Source of the DNA: Anaeromyxobacter dehalogenans 2CP-1
Lineage (GTDB): Bacteria; Myxococcota; Myxococcia; Myxococcales; Anaeromyxobacteraceae
NCBI RefSeq assembly: GCF_000022145.1
Contig: NC_011891.1
Span: 310,001 to 374,000, forward strand
Length of the DNA: 64,000 bases
Reading direction: 5' to 3'
Every line of letters starts with the position of its first letter. The stretch's first letter is position 1. The notes under the pieces were generated by a model. The model ran no database searches, was not told the DNA's origin, and saw nothing but the letters and a program-made list of their open reading frames with translations. Positions 28,149 through 37,600 of the stretch are shown piece by piece. A program made the position numbers and the translations under genes.

Positions 28149-28904
28149 ATGGCGAGCGAGAAAGCCTCCAACGCGAAGGCCCGTTACCAGCGCATCCTGC
28201 TCAAGCTCTCGGGCGAGGCGCTCATGGGGGACGGCAAGTACGGCATCTCGCCGAAGACCCTCACCTCCATCGCCCACGACGTGAAGGACGTGGTGGACCT
28301 CGGGGTCGAGGTCGCGCTCACCATCGGCGGCGGCAACATCTTCCGCGGCGTGTCGGGCGCGACCGAGGGGATGGACCGCTCCTCGGCCGACTACATGGGC
28401 ATGCTCGCGACCGTCATCAACTCGATGGCGCTGCAGGACGCGCTCGAGAAGATCGGCGTGCCCACCCGCGTGCAGTCCGCGATCGAGATGCACCAGGTCG
28501 CCGAGCCGTACATCCGCCGCCGCGCCATCCGCCACCTGGAGAAGGGGCGGGTGGTGATCTTCGCCGCCGGCACCGGCAACCCGTACTTCACCACCGACAC
28601 CGCCGCCTCGCTCCGCGCCATGGAGATCCACGCGGACGTGCTGCTCAAGGCGACCAAGGTGGACGGCGTCTACACCGACGACCCGAAGAAGAACCCGGCG
28701 GCGACCAAGTTCAAGCAGCTCAGCTACATCGACGTGCTGAAGAAGAACCTCAAGGTGATGGACTCCACCGCCATCAGCCTCTGCATGGACAACGACCTCC
28801 CCATCGTCGTGTTCGACCTCACCCAGCGCGGGAACGTGCGCAAGGTGGTGCTCGGCGAGGAGATCGGCACCACCGTCGGGCGCCCCAGCGCCAGGAACGC
28901 GTAG
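28149..28904 (+). CDS. pyrH: UMP kinase
   Basis: A 251-residue amino-acid-kinase-fold UMP kinase that phosphorylates UMP to UDP. It has [13 protein letters not shown], the GGGNIFRG loop and [17 protein letters not shown]-type blocks (here [15 protein letters not shown]), and DPKKNP. It comes before frr, the conserved pyrH-frr order. ATG 28149 is used; no other in-frame start fits and the sequence upstream holds a promoter rather than a ribosome site. Confidence 0.95.
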   Translation: MASEKASNAKARYQRILLKLSGEALMGDGKYGISPKTLTSIAHDVKDVVDLGVEVALTIGGGNIFRGVSGATEGMDRSSADYMGMLATVINSMALQDALEKIGVPTRVQSAIEMHQVAEPYIRRRAIRHLEKGRVVIFAAGTGNPYFTTDTAASLRAMEIHADVLLKATKVDGVYTDDPKKNPAATKFKQLSYIDVLKKNLKVMDSTAISLCMDNDLPIVVFDLTQRGNVRKVVLGEEIGTTVGRPSARNA

Positions 28905-28923
28905 CCTCGGCAAGGAGACGGCC

Positions 28924-29490
28924 ATGGGCACCATCGCAGACGACATCCTCGACGACCTGCACGGGCGCATCCTCAAGACGCTCGACCAGCTCCGGACCGA
29001 GCTCGCCGCGGTCCGCACCGGGCGCGCCTCGCTCCACCTGCTCGACAACGTCCGGGTGGACTACTACGGCACGCCCACCCCGCTGAACCAGGTGGCGACG
29101 CTGTCCGTGCCCGAGGCGCGGCTCATCGTGGTGAAGCCCTGGGAGAAGTCGATGATCCCGCCGATCGAGAAGGCGATCCGCGACGGGAACCTCGGCCTCA
29201 ACCCCATGAGCGACAAGGACCTCGTCCGCGTCCCGATCCCCGCGCTCACCGAGGAGCGCCGCAAGGAGATCGTGAAGCAGGTGAAGCACAAGGGCGAGGA
29301 GCACAAGATCGCCGTCCGCAACGTGCGCCGCGAGGCGAAGGAGCTGATCGAGGTCGCGGAGAAGGACGGCGACATCTCGGGCGACGACGCCGAGAAGGCG
29401 CTCGAGAAGATGCAGAAGGAGACCGACGACGGCGTGAAGAAGATCGACGAGATCGTCGCCGCCAAGGAGAAGGACGTCCTCCAGGTCTGA
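28924..29490 (+). CDS. frr: ribosome recycling factor
   Basis: A 188-residue RRF that splits post-termination ribosomes with EF-G. Characteristic blocks are VRTGRASLHLLDNVRVDYYGTPTPLNQVAT, DLVRVPIPALTEERRKEIVK and the C-terminal helical DDGVKKIDEI. The ATG has AAGGAGA upstream and lies 19 bases after pyrH. Confidence 0.96.
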   Translation: MGTIADDILDDLHGRILKTLDQLRTELAAVRTGRASLHLLDNVRVDYYGTPTPLNQVATLSVPEARLIVVKPWEKSMIPPIEKAIRDGNLGLNPMSDKDLVRVPIPALTEERRKEIVKQVKHKGEEHKIAVRNVRREAKELIEVAEKDGDISGDDAEKALEKMQKETDDGVKKIDEIVAAKEKDVLQV

Positions 29491-29705
29491 TGGGCGGCGC
29501 CGTGGCCCGCTCCCCCGCCGCGCTGCTCCTGCTCCTCGGCCCGCTGCTCGCGCTCGGCTTCGCCGCCGGCGCGGTCCGCGCGCTGGCCGCCCGCCCCGAC
29601 CTCCCGCCCCGTCGCCGGCGGGCGCTCTCCGCCGCCTGGGTGCTCCTGCTCCTCGCCGGCACGCCGCTCTGGCTCGTGGCCGCGGCGCTGCTCGGCATCT
29701 GGTGA
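29490..29705 (+). CDS. small two-helix membrane protein
   Basis: A 71-residue protein with two hydrophobic helices (about 9-30 and 47-69) around a short basic loop (PPRRRRAL), and no family recognised. Its ATG overlaps the last base of the frr TGA, so it is translationally coupled to frr. Confidence 0.55.
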   Translation: MGGAVARSPAALLLLLGPLLALGFAAGAVRALAARPDLPPRRRRALSAAWVLLLLAGTPLWLVAAALLGIW

Positions 29706-29724
29706 GCGGGGGCGGCCGGGTCGG

Positions 29725-30153
29725 CTAGAAGATCATCCCGGCCAGCGCGATCGCCCACAGCGCGTGGCCCATCCCGCCGAACATGGCGAGCCGCCGCGCC
29801 GGCGCGGTCGCGGCCGCGAGCTCGCCCGAGGCGACCGCCGCCTCCACCCGGCGCCACGCCGGCATGGAGGCGAACCCGACGACGAGCAGGCGCGCCAGGG
29901 TGGCGGCGAAGCCGACCAGGATGCCGGTGCGCGGGTGGCCGCCGTCGACGCCGATGAGCAGCACGCCGGTCACCAGCACGGCGACGCCGGCGTACAGGTC
30001 CAGCTTGAGCGCCGGGCGGGCGCGGGCCGCGAGCTGCTCCACGAACGGGCGGCCCAGGGCGACCGTGCGCTTCACGTCGCCCGGGACCCACAGCGCGGCG
30101 CCGATCCAGGTGGCGGCGGACAGGATGTGCAGGAAGACCAGCAGCTCTCTCAC
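29725..30153 (-). CDS. four-helix membrane protein (CopD-like)
   Basis: A 142-residue integral membrane protein with four predicted helices. The start VFLHILSAATWIGAALW contains the His and Trp pattern seen in CopD/DUF2269-type proteins, which are often linked to copper or heme. The function is unproven. The frame ends 20 bases from the convergent small membrane protein. Confidence 0.58.
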   Translation of the reverse strand: MRELLVFLHILSAATWIGAALWVPGDVKRTVALGRPFVEQLAARARPALKLDLYAGVAVLVTGVLLIGVDGGHPRTGILVGFAATLARLLVVGFASMPAWRRVEAAVASGELAAATAPARRLAMFGGMGHALWAIALAGMIF

Positions 30154-30261
30154 GATGGCGTTCTCCTCGCTGGCGCTGAACCTAGCGCGGGAGGGCGCCG
30201 CCGGCCGGTCCCAACCGGGACGTCGTCACCCTGCGTCGTCAACTGTCCGTGAAACAGCGAC

Positions 30262-30301
30262 GGCCCGCACCCGCCCCGCGAGCGGGGGGGGGGCGCGGGC
30301 C
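30262..30301 (-). terminator. candidate terminator of the outer-membrane-like gene
   Basis: An imperfect hairpin with outer arms GGCCCGC/GCGGGCC and inner CCCCG/CGGGG contains a run of ten G residues (30284-30293). On the minus strand CGTCGCTGTTT follows. It is the only structure seen between this gene and the CopD-like gene. Confidence 0.35.
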
Positions 30302-30329
30302 GCCGGGCGCCGCGGAGGCGCCGGGACCG

Positions 30330-30833
30330 CTAGTCCCAGTAGCCGCCGACGCGGCCTTCCACGATGGTGAAGGTCTTGTCGTGGGTCACGCCGGCCGCGT
30401 CCGGGACCTCGACGATGCGCGCGAGCACGCCCGCCTCGACGAACGCGCCCAGGCCCATGACCCCGAGGCGCACGCCCAGCGCGCCGCCGTAGCCGATCTT
30501 GACCGGCTCCTCCACCAGCGAGTTCACGGTCATGATGCCGCGCAGGTAGACCGGGAACAGCGGCGGCGAGACCACCAGCATCGGGCGCAGGTCGATGTCG
30601 AACTTGGAGTCCTCGACGTCGCCGAGGTTCGCGACCGCGCCGAGCTCGAGCTTCAGCATGTCCGCGAAGCCGTAACCGGCGGTGAGCATCACGTTGGTCG
30701 GGATCCGCTCGGTGGGCGACGGATCGATCCGGGCGCCGCTGCCGACCGACAGCTCGAGCAGGCCGCCGGCGCGGGCGGCCGCCGGGGCGCCGAGGAGCGC
30801 GAGCGCGAGGACGGACCAGGCGAACTTCGTCAT
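30330..30833 (-). CDS. small outer-membrane-like beta protein
   Basis: A 167-residue secreted protein with a clear signal peptide (LALALLGAPAAARAGG), followed by alternating hydrophobic strands (GYGFADMLKLELGAVANL, GYGGALGVRLGVMGLGAFVEA) and a C-terminal GGYWD. It resembles small 8-stranded outer-membrane barrels, but no family is assigned. The start has AGGAGG just upstream on the minus strand. Confidence 0.6.
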   Translation of the reverse strand: MTKFAWSVLALALLGAPAAARAGGLLELSVGSGARIDPSPTERIPTNVMLTAGYGFADMLKLELGAVANLGDVEDSKFDIDLRPMLVVSPPLFPVYLRGIMTVNSLVEEPVKIGYGGALGVRLGVMGLGAFVEAGVLARIVEVPDAAGVTHDKTFTIVEGRVGGYWD

Positions 30834-30967
30834 GAAGCCTCCTTCCGCGGCCGCGACGGCGGCCGATCGGGCGGCCGAGTGTATGCCGGGCCCGGCGCGC
30901 GACGAAGCGTCGCGCGCGGTGACGATGCGGGGGGAGGTGGGTGCGGCGCCGCCGCGGTGCGCGCGCG

Positions 30968-32677
30968 TCAGTAGCGGTAGCCCTGGGCGATGGGGAAGCG
31001 GCGCCCCTCGCCGAACGCCTTCTCGCTCACCTTCAGCACCGGCGCCGCCTGCCGGCGCTTGTACTCGCTCTGCACCACCATGCGCAGCACGCGCCGCACG
31101 ATGGCCTCGTCGTGCCCGCGCGCCACGATGGCCTCGAGCGGCCGGCGCTCCTCCACGTACGCCTGCAGGATGTCGTCGAGCACGTCGTACGGCGGCAGCG
31201 AGTCCTGGTCGAGCTGGCCCGGCTTCAGCTCGGCCGAGGGCGGCTTGGTGAAGGTGCGCTCCGGCACGAGCGTCCGGCCGGCGCGCGCGTTCGCGGCGCG
31301 GGCCACCCGGTACACCAGCGTCTTCGGCACGTCGCCGATGGCGGCGAGGCCGCCGGCCATGTCGCCGTAGAGCGTGCAGTAGCCGACCGCGATCTCGCTC
31401 TTGTTGCCGGTGGTGAGCACCAGCGCGCCGGTGTCGTTCGAGATCGCCATCAGGATCTGGCCGCGGACGCGGGCCTGGACGTTCTGGTCGGCGAGGTCGC
31501 AGAGCGGCGGCGCCCCGTCGGCGGCGAGCGCCGCGAGGAAGGCGGCGTGCATCGGCTCGATGCCGATCTCGCGGAAGCGGACGCCGAGGTTGCGGGCCAG
31601 CTCGGCCGCGTCCTCGCGCGAGTGGCCGGAGCTGTAGCGGGAGGGCATCGCCACCCCGAGGACGTTCTCGGCGCCGAGCGCCTCGGCGGCGATGCAGGCG
31701 GTGAGCGCCGAGTCGATGCCGCCGGAGAGGCCCACCACCGCCTGCCGGAACCCGCACTTGCGCACGTAGTCGCGGACGCCCATCACCAGCGCCCGGAGCA
31801 CCTCGTCCGCCTGCGCATCCGCGGGCGGGGGCGGGGGCGGCGGCAGCGGGCGGCCGTCGAGGCCCAGCGCGAGCGGCGCGCCGCCCTCGAGATCGCAGAC
31901 CAGCACCGCCTCCTCGAACAGCGGCGCCCGTGCCAGCACCGCGCCGTCGCGCGCGAGGAGCATCGACCCGCCGTCGAACAGCAGGGCGTCGTTCCCGCCC
32001 ACCTGGTTCACGTAGGCGATGGGCGCCCCGTGGTCCCGCGCGCTGGCGGACAGCATGCGCTCGCGGAGCGGCGCCTTGCCCATGGCGTAGGGCGAGGCGG
32101 AGACGTTCACCACCAGCCCGGCCCCGGCGCGCACCAGGTCGGCGATGGGATCGCGCGCGTAGCGCGGGCGCTCCCAGAAGCGCTGGTCGTTCCAGATGTC
32201 CTCGCAGACCGACAGCCCGAGCGGCACGCCCAGCCCCTCGGGCGCGGCGGCGGTGGTGGAGGCGCCGGCCGGGAGGAAGTAGCGGGTCTCGTCGAAGACG
32301 TCGTAGGTGGGCAGGAGCGACTTCCGCCCCACCGCCACCACCCGGCCGTCCGAGATCAGCGCGGCGGCGTTGTAGACGCCCGGCGGCGGCGCGCCGTCGG
32401 GCGCCTCCGGGAATCCCACCACCAGCGCGATGCCCTTCGACCAGGCGGCCGGGCGGGCGAGCTCCTCCAGCGCCTGCCGGGCGCGCTCGAGGAAGTCGGG
32501 CAGGTCGAGCAGGTCTCGCGGCGGGTAGCCGCACACCGTCAGCTCGGGGAAGACGGCGAGGGCGGCGCCGGCCTCCCGGGCGACCTCGGCGGCGGCCCGC
32601 ACCCTGGCGGCGTTGCCGGCGAAGTCCCCCACCGTCGTGTTCACCTGCGCGAGCGCGATGCGTCCGGAACGGGCCAT
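30968..32677 (-). CDS. nadE: glutamine-dependent NAD+ synthetase
   Basis: A 569-residue two-domain enzyme that amidates deamido-NAD+ with glutamine-derived ammonia. The N-terminal nitrilase-like glutaminase has the Glu45 (FPELTVCGYPPRDLL), Lys119 (GRKSLLP) and Cys158 (LSVCEDIW) triad. The C-terminal synthetase has the ATP loop GLSGGIDSAL and the downstream motifs TTGNKSE and YGDMAGGLAAIGDV. ATG 32677 lies 28 bases from the divergent GGDEF-like gene. Confidence 0.93.
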   Translation of the reverse strand: MARSGRIALAQVNTTVGDFAGNAARVRAAAEVAREAGAALAVFPELTVCGYPPRDLLDLPDFLERARQALEELARPAAWSKGIALVVGFPEAPDGAPPPGVYNAAALISDGRVVAVGRKSLLPTYDVFDETRYFLPAGASTTAAAPEGLGVPLGLSVCEDIWNDQRFWERPRYARDPIADLVRAGAGLVVNVSASPYAMGKAPLRERMLSASARDHGAPIAYVNQVGGNDALLFDGGSMLLARDGAVLARAPLFEEAVLVCDLEGGAPLALGLDGRPLPPPPPPPADAQADEVLRALVMGVRDYVRKCGFRQAVVGLSGGIDSALTACIAAEALGAENVLGVAMPSRYSSGHSREDAAELARNLGVRFREIGIEPMHAAFLAALAADGAPPLCDLADQNVQARVRGQILMAISNDTGALVLTTGNKSEIAVGYCTLYGDMAGGLAAIGDVPKTLVYRVARAANARAGRTLVPERTFTKPPSAELKPGQLDQDSLPPYDVLDDILQAYVEERRPLEAIVARGHDEAIVRRVLRMVVQSEYKRRQAAPVLKVSEKAFGEGRRFPIAQGYRY

Positions 32678-32705
32678 GGGAGAGGATGCTACATTAGGAG
32701 CCATC

Positions 32706-33611
32706 GTGCCGCGCCGCATCCTGGTCGCCGAGGCCTCCGCGCCGCTCCTCGCGCCGCTGCGCCGGCCGCTCCGCGCGGCCGGCGTGGAGCTGGACGCGAT
32801 CTCGCCCGCGGCGGCGTCGGGGCGGCTCGGCCCGGCGTCGCACGTGGCCGCCATCGTGCCCGGCGGTGCGGGCGGCGCCGAGGCGGTGCGCGCGGTCCGG
32901 GCGGCCGATCCGCTGCTGCCGGTCATCGCGCTGTTCGCCGACGAGGCCGAGGCCGCCGCGGCGGCCCAGGGCGAGGCGCTCGGCGCCGACGGCGCGCTGG
33001 TCGCGCCGGTGGGGCCGGCGGCGGTGGTGGGGGCGTGCCGGCTGGCGGAGCGGCTCCGGGCGGCCACCGCCCGGGCGGTGGAGGCGGACGCGCGCCGCCT
33101 CGCGGCGGAGGCCCCGCGCCACGCGGCCGACCTCGAGTTCCTGAAGCGCCTCCTGCCGCTCGAGGTGAAGCGCTCGCGCCGGTACGGCTACCCGGTGTCG
33201 GTGGCGCTCGTGGCGGTGGACCGGTTCGCCGAGGTGGCCGGGCGGCTCGGCCCGCACGGCCGCGCCGCGCTCATGGCCGAGGTGCTCGGGCTGCTGGCCG
33301 CGTCGGTGCGCGACATCGACCTCGCGGCGCCGTTCACCGGCGAGCGGTTCGTGGTGCTCATGCCGCACACGCGCGCCGAGGGCGCGCTGCAGGTGGCCCG
33401 GCGGCTCTGCGCGCGCATCCGCGAGCGCGGCGCGGGCGAGGGGATCACCGTCAGCGCCGGCGTGGCCGGGCACGACGGCGACGGGACGGTGTCGTTCGGC
33501 GGGCTGGTGAAGCGCGCCGCCGAGGCGCTCACGCGGGCGCGCGCCGCGGGCGGCGACCGGGCCGAGCCGGCGGAGCCGCCGCGCCGCCGCGACCGCATCG
33601 TCTTGGGGTGA
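32706..33611 (+). CDS. receiver-like / degenerate GGDEF regulator
   Basis: A 301-residue protein starting at GTG, with AGGAG four bases upstream. Residues 1-120 follow a response-receiver-like alpha/beta pattern, and 145-275 a GGDEF-like fold (VSVALVAVDRFAEV, ITVSAGVAG). The nucleotide-binding signature reads FTGERF in place of GG(D/E)EF, so diguanylate cyclase activity is unlikely; it may bind a nucleotide or act as a scaffold. It runs into the next gene with a 4-base gap. Confidence 0.6.
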   Translation: MPRRILVAEASAPLLAPLRRPLRAAGVELDAISPAAASGRLGPASHVAAIVPGGAGGAEAVRAVRAADPLLPVIALFADEAEAAAAAQGEALGADGALVAPVGPAAVVGACRLAERLRAATARAVEADARRLAAEAPRHAADLEFLKRLLPLEVKRSRRYGYPVSVALVAVDRFAEVAGRLGPHGRAALMAEVLGLLAASVRDIDLAAPFTGERFVVLMPHTRAEGALQVARRLCARIRERGAGEGITVSAGVAGHDGDGTVSFGGLVKRAAEALTRARAAGGDRAEPAEPPRRRDRIVLG

Positions 33612-33615
33612 CCGC

Positions 33616-34680
33616 ATGCGCCGCTCCCTCGCCGCCGCCGCGCCCGCCCTCGTCGTCGCGACCGCGCTGGTCGCCGCGGGCGGGCTCGCCGCGTGCCGCC
33701 GCGCCGCCCCGGCGCTCCCCGAGGTCCGCCTGCACGCCTCGCCCGACCTGCCGGCCGAGGTGGTGCGCGACCTCGCCGCCCGCTTCGCGGTGGCGCGGGT
33801 GGTGCTCGTGCCCCGCGCCGAGGAGGCGGAGGTGGCCTGGGCCTCGGATCCCGCGGCCCTCCTCGCGCTCGCGCCCCGGCTCGTGCCCGGCAGCGCCGCG
33901 CCGGAGCCGGCCACGGCGCAGTTCGCCGACCCTCAGGGCCGCTTCGCCCCGGTGGCGGCGCGCGCGCGGGTGCTGCTCGTCGCGCGCGACGCGCGGCTCC
34001 CGGTGGACCCCACCAACCTGCGCGACCTCGCCGATCCGCGCCTGCGGGGCCGCGTCGCGCTCGCGCACCCGGCGCGCGGCGCCGGCCCGGCGACCTGCGC
34101 GGCCCTCTCGCTCGTGTACGGCGAGGCGAGCCTGGGGCGCTTCCTGCGGCTGGTCGCGGCGAACGCGCCGGTGGTGGTGGGCTCGGACGCGGAGGTGCGC
34201 GCGGCGGTGGCGGCGGGGCGCGCCGCGGTGGGCCTCGCGGGCTCGGTGGACGGCGCCGCCGGCGCGGCGAGCGCGGCCGCGCTGCGCGTCGTCTACCCGG
34301 ACCAGGCCGGGCGCGGCGCGGTGGTGCTGCCCACGGCGGCGGCGGCGCTCGCGCCGGCGGCGGGCGGCGCACCCTCGCCCGCGGCGGTGCGGCTGGTGGC
34401 CTGGCTGGCCGGCGCGGACGCGGAGCGGATCCTGGTCGCGCGCGCGCCCGGGCTCCTGCCGCTGCGCCCGGAGGTCCCCGTGCCGGTCGGCGTCGAGCCC
34501 GCCGGCAACCTGCGCGCGCTCCCGCTCGACTGGGATGGGCTCGCCGCGGAGGCTGCCCGGCTCGCGCCGCTGCTCGAGCGCTGGCCGGACGCGTTCGCTG
34601 GCGCGGGGACCGGACGCGGGGCGGCGAGGGAAGCGGCGGCTCCCGAGGGACGGCCGGGGCGCCTCGAACACGCACCGTGA
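33616..34680 (+). CDS. periplasmic-binding-protein-like lipoprotein
   Basis: A 354-residue protein with a signal peptide and lipobox LAAC (Cys27). The mature part follows the type II solute-binding fold of iron/molybdate-type ABC transporters (LHASPDLPAEVVRDLAARF at the start, then VDPTNLRDLADPRLRGRVALAHP). No permease or ATPase gene is adjacent, so it is an orphan and the ligand is unknown. It overlaps the same transcript as the degenerate GGDEF protein, suggesting a sensing rather than import role (inference). Confidence 0.62.
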   Translation: MRRSLAAAAPALVVATALVAAGGLAACRRAAPALPEVRLHASPDLPAEVVRDLAARFAVARVVLVPRAEEAEVAWASDPAALLALAPRLVPGSAAPEPATAQFADPQGRFAPVAARARVLLVARDARLPVDPTNLRDLADPRLRGRVALAHPARGAGPATCAALSLVYGEASLGRFLRLVAANAPVVVGSDAEVRAAVAAGRAAVGLAGSVDGAAGAASAAALRVVYPDQAGRGAVVLPTAAAALAPAAGGAPSPAAVRLVAWLAGADAERILVARAPGLLPLRPEVPVPVGVEPAGNLRALPLDWDGLAAEAARLAPLLERWPDAFAGAGTGRGAAREAAAPEGRPGRLEHAP

Positions 34681-35035
34681 ATGCGCTCGCCGCGTCTGCC
34701 CGGACCCACGGTCGCGGTCGCCCCCGGGTCGCCCGCACACCCTTCACCGAGCGGCTGCGGCGACGGTTCACGCCCCATTAGGGGTCTCGCGGTTCGGCCC
34801 TCCAGGGTTATCTCAGCCGCCCCGGGTGGGATGAAAGCGGGAAATCACCGCGGGGAACGCCTGCTTACCTAGCAGTCCCGTTTGGGGGCTAGAAACCATA
34901 GGGGGCGTTATTATCGTCGGGATCGCCAGCAACGGGCGACCAAGCAGGGGCGTGCGAAGGCCCCTCTGGCTCGGCCGACCGGGTGGATGCTGGGTGACAG
35001 GCCCCACAGCGGGCACTTCCGGGGAAGGAATCACG
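34681..35035 (+). promoter_or_regulatory. 355-base gap upstream of LuxR-type gene
   Basis: No gene is seen. The central part (about 34800-34925) is much lower in G+C than its surroundings and contains several small inverted repeats, such as CTGCT-TACCT-AGCAG (34859-34873), before the ribosome site GGGGAAGG (35021-35028). This resembles a long structured leader or a complex promoter. No known riboswitch signature was recognised. Confidence 0.4.
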
Positions 35036-35380
35036 ATGGCTCAGATCGATATCGAGATCCTCACGCCGTTCGCCGCCAAGTTCATGGAGGGCACCAGCCT
35101 CACGCCGGCCGAGCGCGCCGAGGTGCTCCGGATCGCGCAGGGGTTCGCGTGCAAGGACTCGGCGGCCGCGGCCGGCGTCTCGCCCGAGACGATCCGCGCG
35201 CGCCGCAAGCGCATCTACCGCAAGCTCGACGTCCCCGGCTCCGGCGAGCTGCTCGCGAGCCTGCTCTCGCTGTCGCTGAAGATGCTGGCGAAGGGCGAGC
35301 GGATCGAGCCGCGCCCGGTGGCGCCGGCGCAGCCGCAGCAGGCCGCCGCGACGACCAGCAGCGCCGTGATGGCGCGCTAG
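35036..35380 (+). CDS. LuxR-type HTH DNA-binding protein
   Basis: A 114-residue protein with a LuxR/GerE-type helix-turn-helix (about 21-75, LTPAERAEVLRIAQGFACKDSAAAAGVSPETIRARRKRIYRKL) and no receiver or ligand domain. The C-terminus is Gln/Ala-rich. ATG 35036 is preceded by GGGGAAGG. It is probably a small transcription factor; its unusually long upstream region suggests controlled expression. Confidence 0.72.
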   Translation: MAQIDIEILTPFAAKFMEGTSLTPAERAEVLRIAQGFACKDSAAAAGVSPETIRARRKRIYRKLDVPGSGELLASLLSLSLKMLAKGERIEPRPVAPAQPQQAAATTSSAVMAR

Positions 35381-35511
35381 CCGCGGCGCTCCTGACCCGG
35401 ACGTCTCCCGCGTCTGGCGGGCCGCCGCATCGTGGCGGCCCGCCGGGCGCGCCTCACGCCTCGACGACGGCCCGCCTCCGCGGCGCGGCCCCGCGAGCCC
35501 CCCTGCAGCGC

Positions 35512-37509
35512 TCACCCCGCCAGCCAGCGCGTCACGCGCGCGGCGACCTGCGCCGGCGTGAAGCCGTACTCCTCGGCGAGCGCCTTCTCCGGCGCGCTCG
35601 AGCCGAAGCGCTCGATCCCGAGCACCAGGCCGTCGCGGCCGGCGAGCTGCCACCACTCGGTGCCGCGCGCCGCCTCCACCACCGCCACCCGCTGGCCGGG
35701 CGGCACCACCTCGTCGCGCCAGGCCTTCGGCTGCGCGAGGAAGCACTCCAGGCACGGGATCGACGCGAGCCGGCCCACCACGCCCTGCTTCGCGAGCGCC
35801 TCGAGCGCGGCCTGCGCGAGCGGCACCTCCGAGCCGGTGGCGACGAGCGTGAACGTGGCGCCCGCGGGCGCGTCCACCAGGTAGCCGCCGCGGAGGATCG
35901 CCTCCGGATCGAGCGGCACCGAGCGCTTCACCGGCGCGAGCTTCTGGCGGGTGAGGACGAGCGCGGTGGGACCGTCGCGGCGCTGCAGCGCGTGCGCCCA
36001 GGCGGCGGCGGTCTCCTCCGGATCGGCCGGGCGGCAGACGTGCAGGTTCGGGATGGCCCGCAGCGCGGTGAGGTGCTCGATGGGCTGGTGCGTGGGGCCG
36101 TCCTCGCCCAGGAAGATCGAGTCGTGCGTCCACACGTAGACGGCCTGGAGCTTCGAGAGCGCGGCGAGCCGGACCGGCGGGCGCATGTAGTCGGCGAACT
36201 GCAGGAACGTGCCGACGAACGGGACGAACAGGCCGTCGTACGCGAGGCCGTTCGCGATCGCCCCCATGGCGTGCTCGCGGATGCCGAAGTGGAGGTTGCG
36301 GCCGGCGAAGCTGCCCGGCGCCACCGAGCCTGCGCCCTTGATCTCGGTGAGGTTCGACTCGGCCAGGTCGGCCGACCCGCCCACCAGGCAGGGCACGAGC
36401 GGCGCGATCTTCTGCAGGATGGCCTGCGAGACCTTGCGGGTCGCGTCGGGCGCGGGCAGCTCGGCGCGGGCGCGGTCGAGGATCCGCTCCGGCACCCAGC
36501 GCTCCACGTGCGCGTCGAGCAGCGCCGCCTGCTCCGGGTTGGCGGCGCGCCAGGCCTGCTCGGCCGCGCGCCAGGCCTGCTTCTGCGCGGCCTTCTCGGC
36601 GCGGACCTCGGCCCAGTAGGCGCGGACGTCGTCCGGGACGAGGAACCGCGGCTCGAGCGGCCAGCCCAGCGCCTTCTTGGTGGCCTCGAGCTCCGCCTCG
36701 CCCAGCGGCGCGCCGTGCACGCTCGACTTGCCGGCCTTCGCGGGGGAGCCGAAGCCGATGGTGGTGTGCACGCGGATGAGGCTGGGGCGGCCCAGCTCGG
36801 CCTTCGCCGCCTGGAGGGCGCGATCGATGCCGTCGTGGTCGCGGCCGTCCACCGACTGGACGTGCCAGCCGTAGGCCTCGAAGCGCCGGGTCACGTCCTC
36901 GCCGGAGAAGGTGATGCTGGTCTTGCCGTCGATGGTGATGCCGTTGTCGTCGTACAGGTAGACGAGCCGGCCGAGCTTGTGGTGGCCGGCGAAGCTGGCC
37001 GCCTCCGCCGAGACGCCCTCCATCAGGTCGCCGTCGGAGACGATCGCGTAGACGAACGCGTCCGAGACCGGGTTGCCGGGCCCGAGCTTCGCCGCGAGCA
37101 TGGCGTGGCCGAGCGCGAAGCCCACGCCGTTCGCGAAGCCCTGGCCGAGCGGGCCGCTCGTGATCTCGACGCCGGGCAGGAAGCCGTACTCGGGGTGCCC
37201 GGGCGTGCGCGAGTGGAGCTGGCGGAAGTGCTTCAGGTCCTCGAGCGCGCAGTCGAAGCCCGCCAGGTGGAGCAGCGAGTACAGCAGCATCGAGCCGTGG
37301 CCGGCCGAGAGGAGGAACCGGTCGCGGCCCAGCCAGCGCGGCTCCGCGGGGTCGAAGCGCAGGTGGCGCGTCCAGAGGACGAAGGCCATGTCCGCGGCGC
37401 CCATGGGCATGCCGGGGTGGCCGCTGTTCGCCTGCTGCACGCCGTCGGCGGCGAGCATGCGGATGGTGTTCACGGCCTTCTCGACGAGCTCGGGGCGAGC
37501 GTTCGGCAC
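35512..37509 (-). CDS. tkt: transketolase
   Basis: A 665-residue thiamine-diphosphate enzyme of the pentose phosphate pathway. It has the N-terminal [24 protein letters not shown] block, the TPP-binding region [20 protein letters not shown] and DDNGITIDG, and the C-terminal pyrimidine-domain motif [20 protein letters not shown]. The GTG at 37509 with GGAG at suitable distance gives [12 protein letters not shown], the normal start for the family. An upstream in-frame stretch adds 15 residues without homology. It is the last gene of the malQ-to-tkt minus-strand run. Confidence 0.93.
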   Translation of the reverse strand: MPNARPELVEKAVNTIRMLAADGVQQANSGHPGMPMGAADMAFVLWTRHLRFDPAEPRWLGRDRFLLSAGHGSMLLYSLLHLAGFDCALEDLKHFRQLHSRTPGHPEYGFLPGVEITSGPLGQGFANGVGFALGHAMLAAKLGPGNPVSDAFVYAIVSDGDLMEGVSAEAASFAGHHKLGRLVYLYDDNGITIDGKTSITFSGEDVTRRFEAYGWHVQSVDGRDHDGIDRALQAAKAELGRPSLIRVHTTIGFGSPAKAGKSSVHGAPLGEAELEATKKALGWPLEPRFLVPDDVRAYWAEVRAEKAAQKQAWRAAEQAWRAANPEQAALLDAHVERWVPERILDRARAELPAPDATRKVSQAILQKIAPLVPCLVGGSADLAESNLTEIKGAGSVAPGSFAGRNLHFGIREHAMGAIANGLAYDGLFVPFVGTFLQFADYMRPPVRLAALSKLQAVYVWTHDSIFLGEDGPTHQPIEHLTALRAIPNLHVCRPADPEETAAAWAHALQRRDGPTALVLTRQKLAPVKRSVPLDPEAILRGGYLVDAPAGATFTLVATGSEVPLAQAALEALAKQGVVGRLASIPCLECFLAQPKAWRDEVVPPGQRVAVVEAARGTEWWQLAGRDGLVLGIERFGSSAPEKALAEEYGFTPAQVAARVTRWLAG

Positions 37510-37600
37510 GGGGACTCCTCGCGGGGGTGGGAAGAGGTGCGGAACATCGCCCACCGCACCGTCGAGATCAAGGGGGGCGTCAGCCCGAGCGCCGGCGACG

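Noticed and set aside
34681-35035. Known riboswitch (cyclic-di-GMP, cobalamin or TPP class)
   Set aside because: None of the characteristic conserved blocks could be matched by eye.
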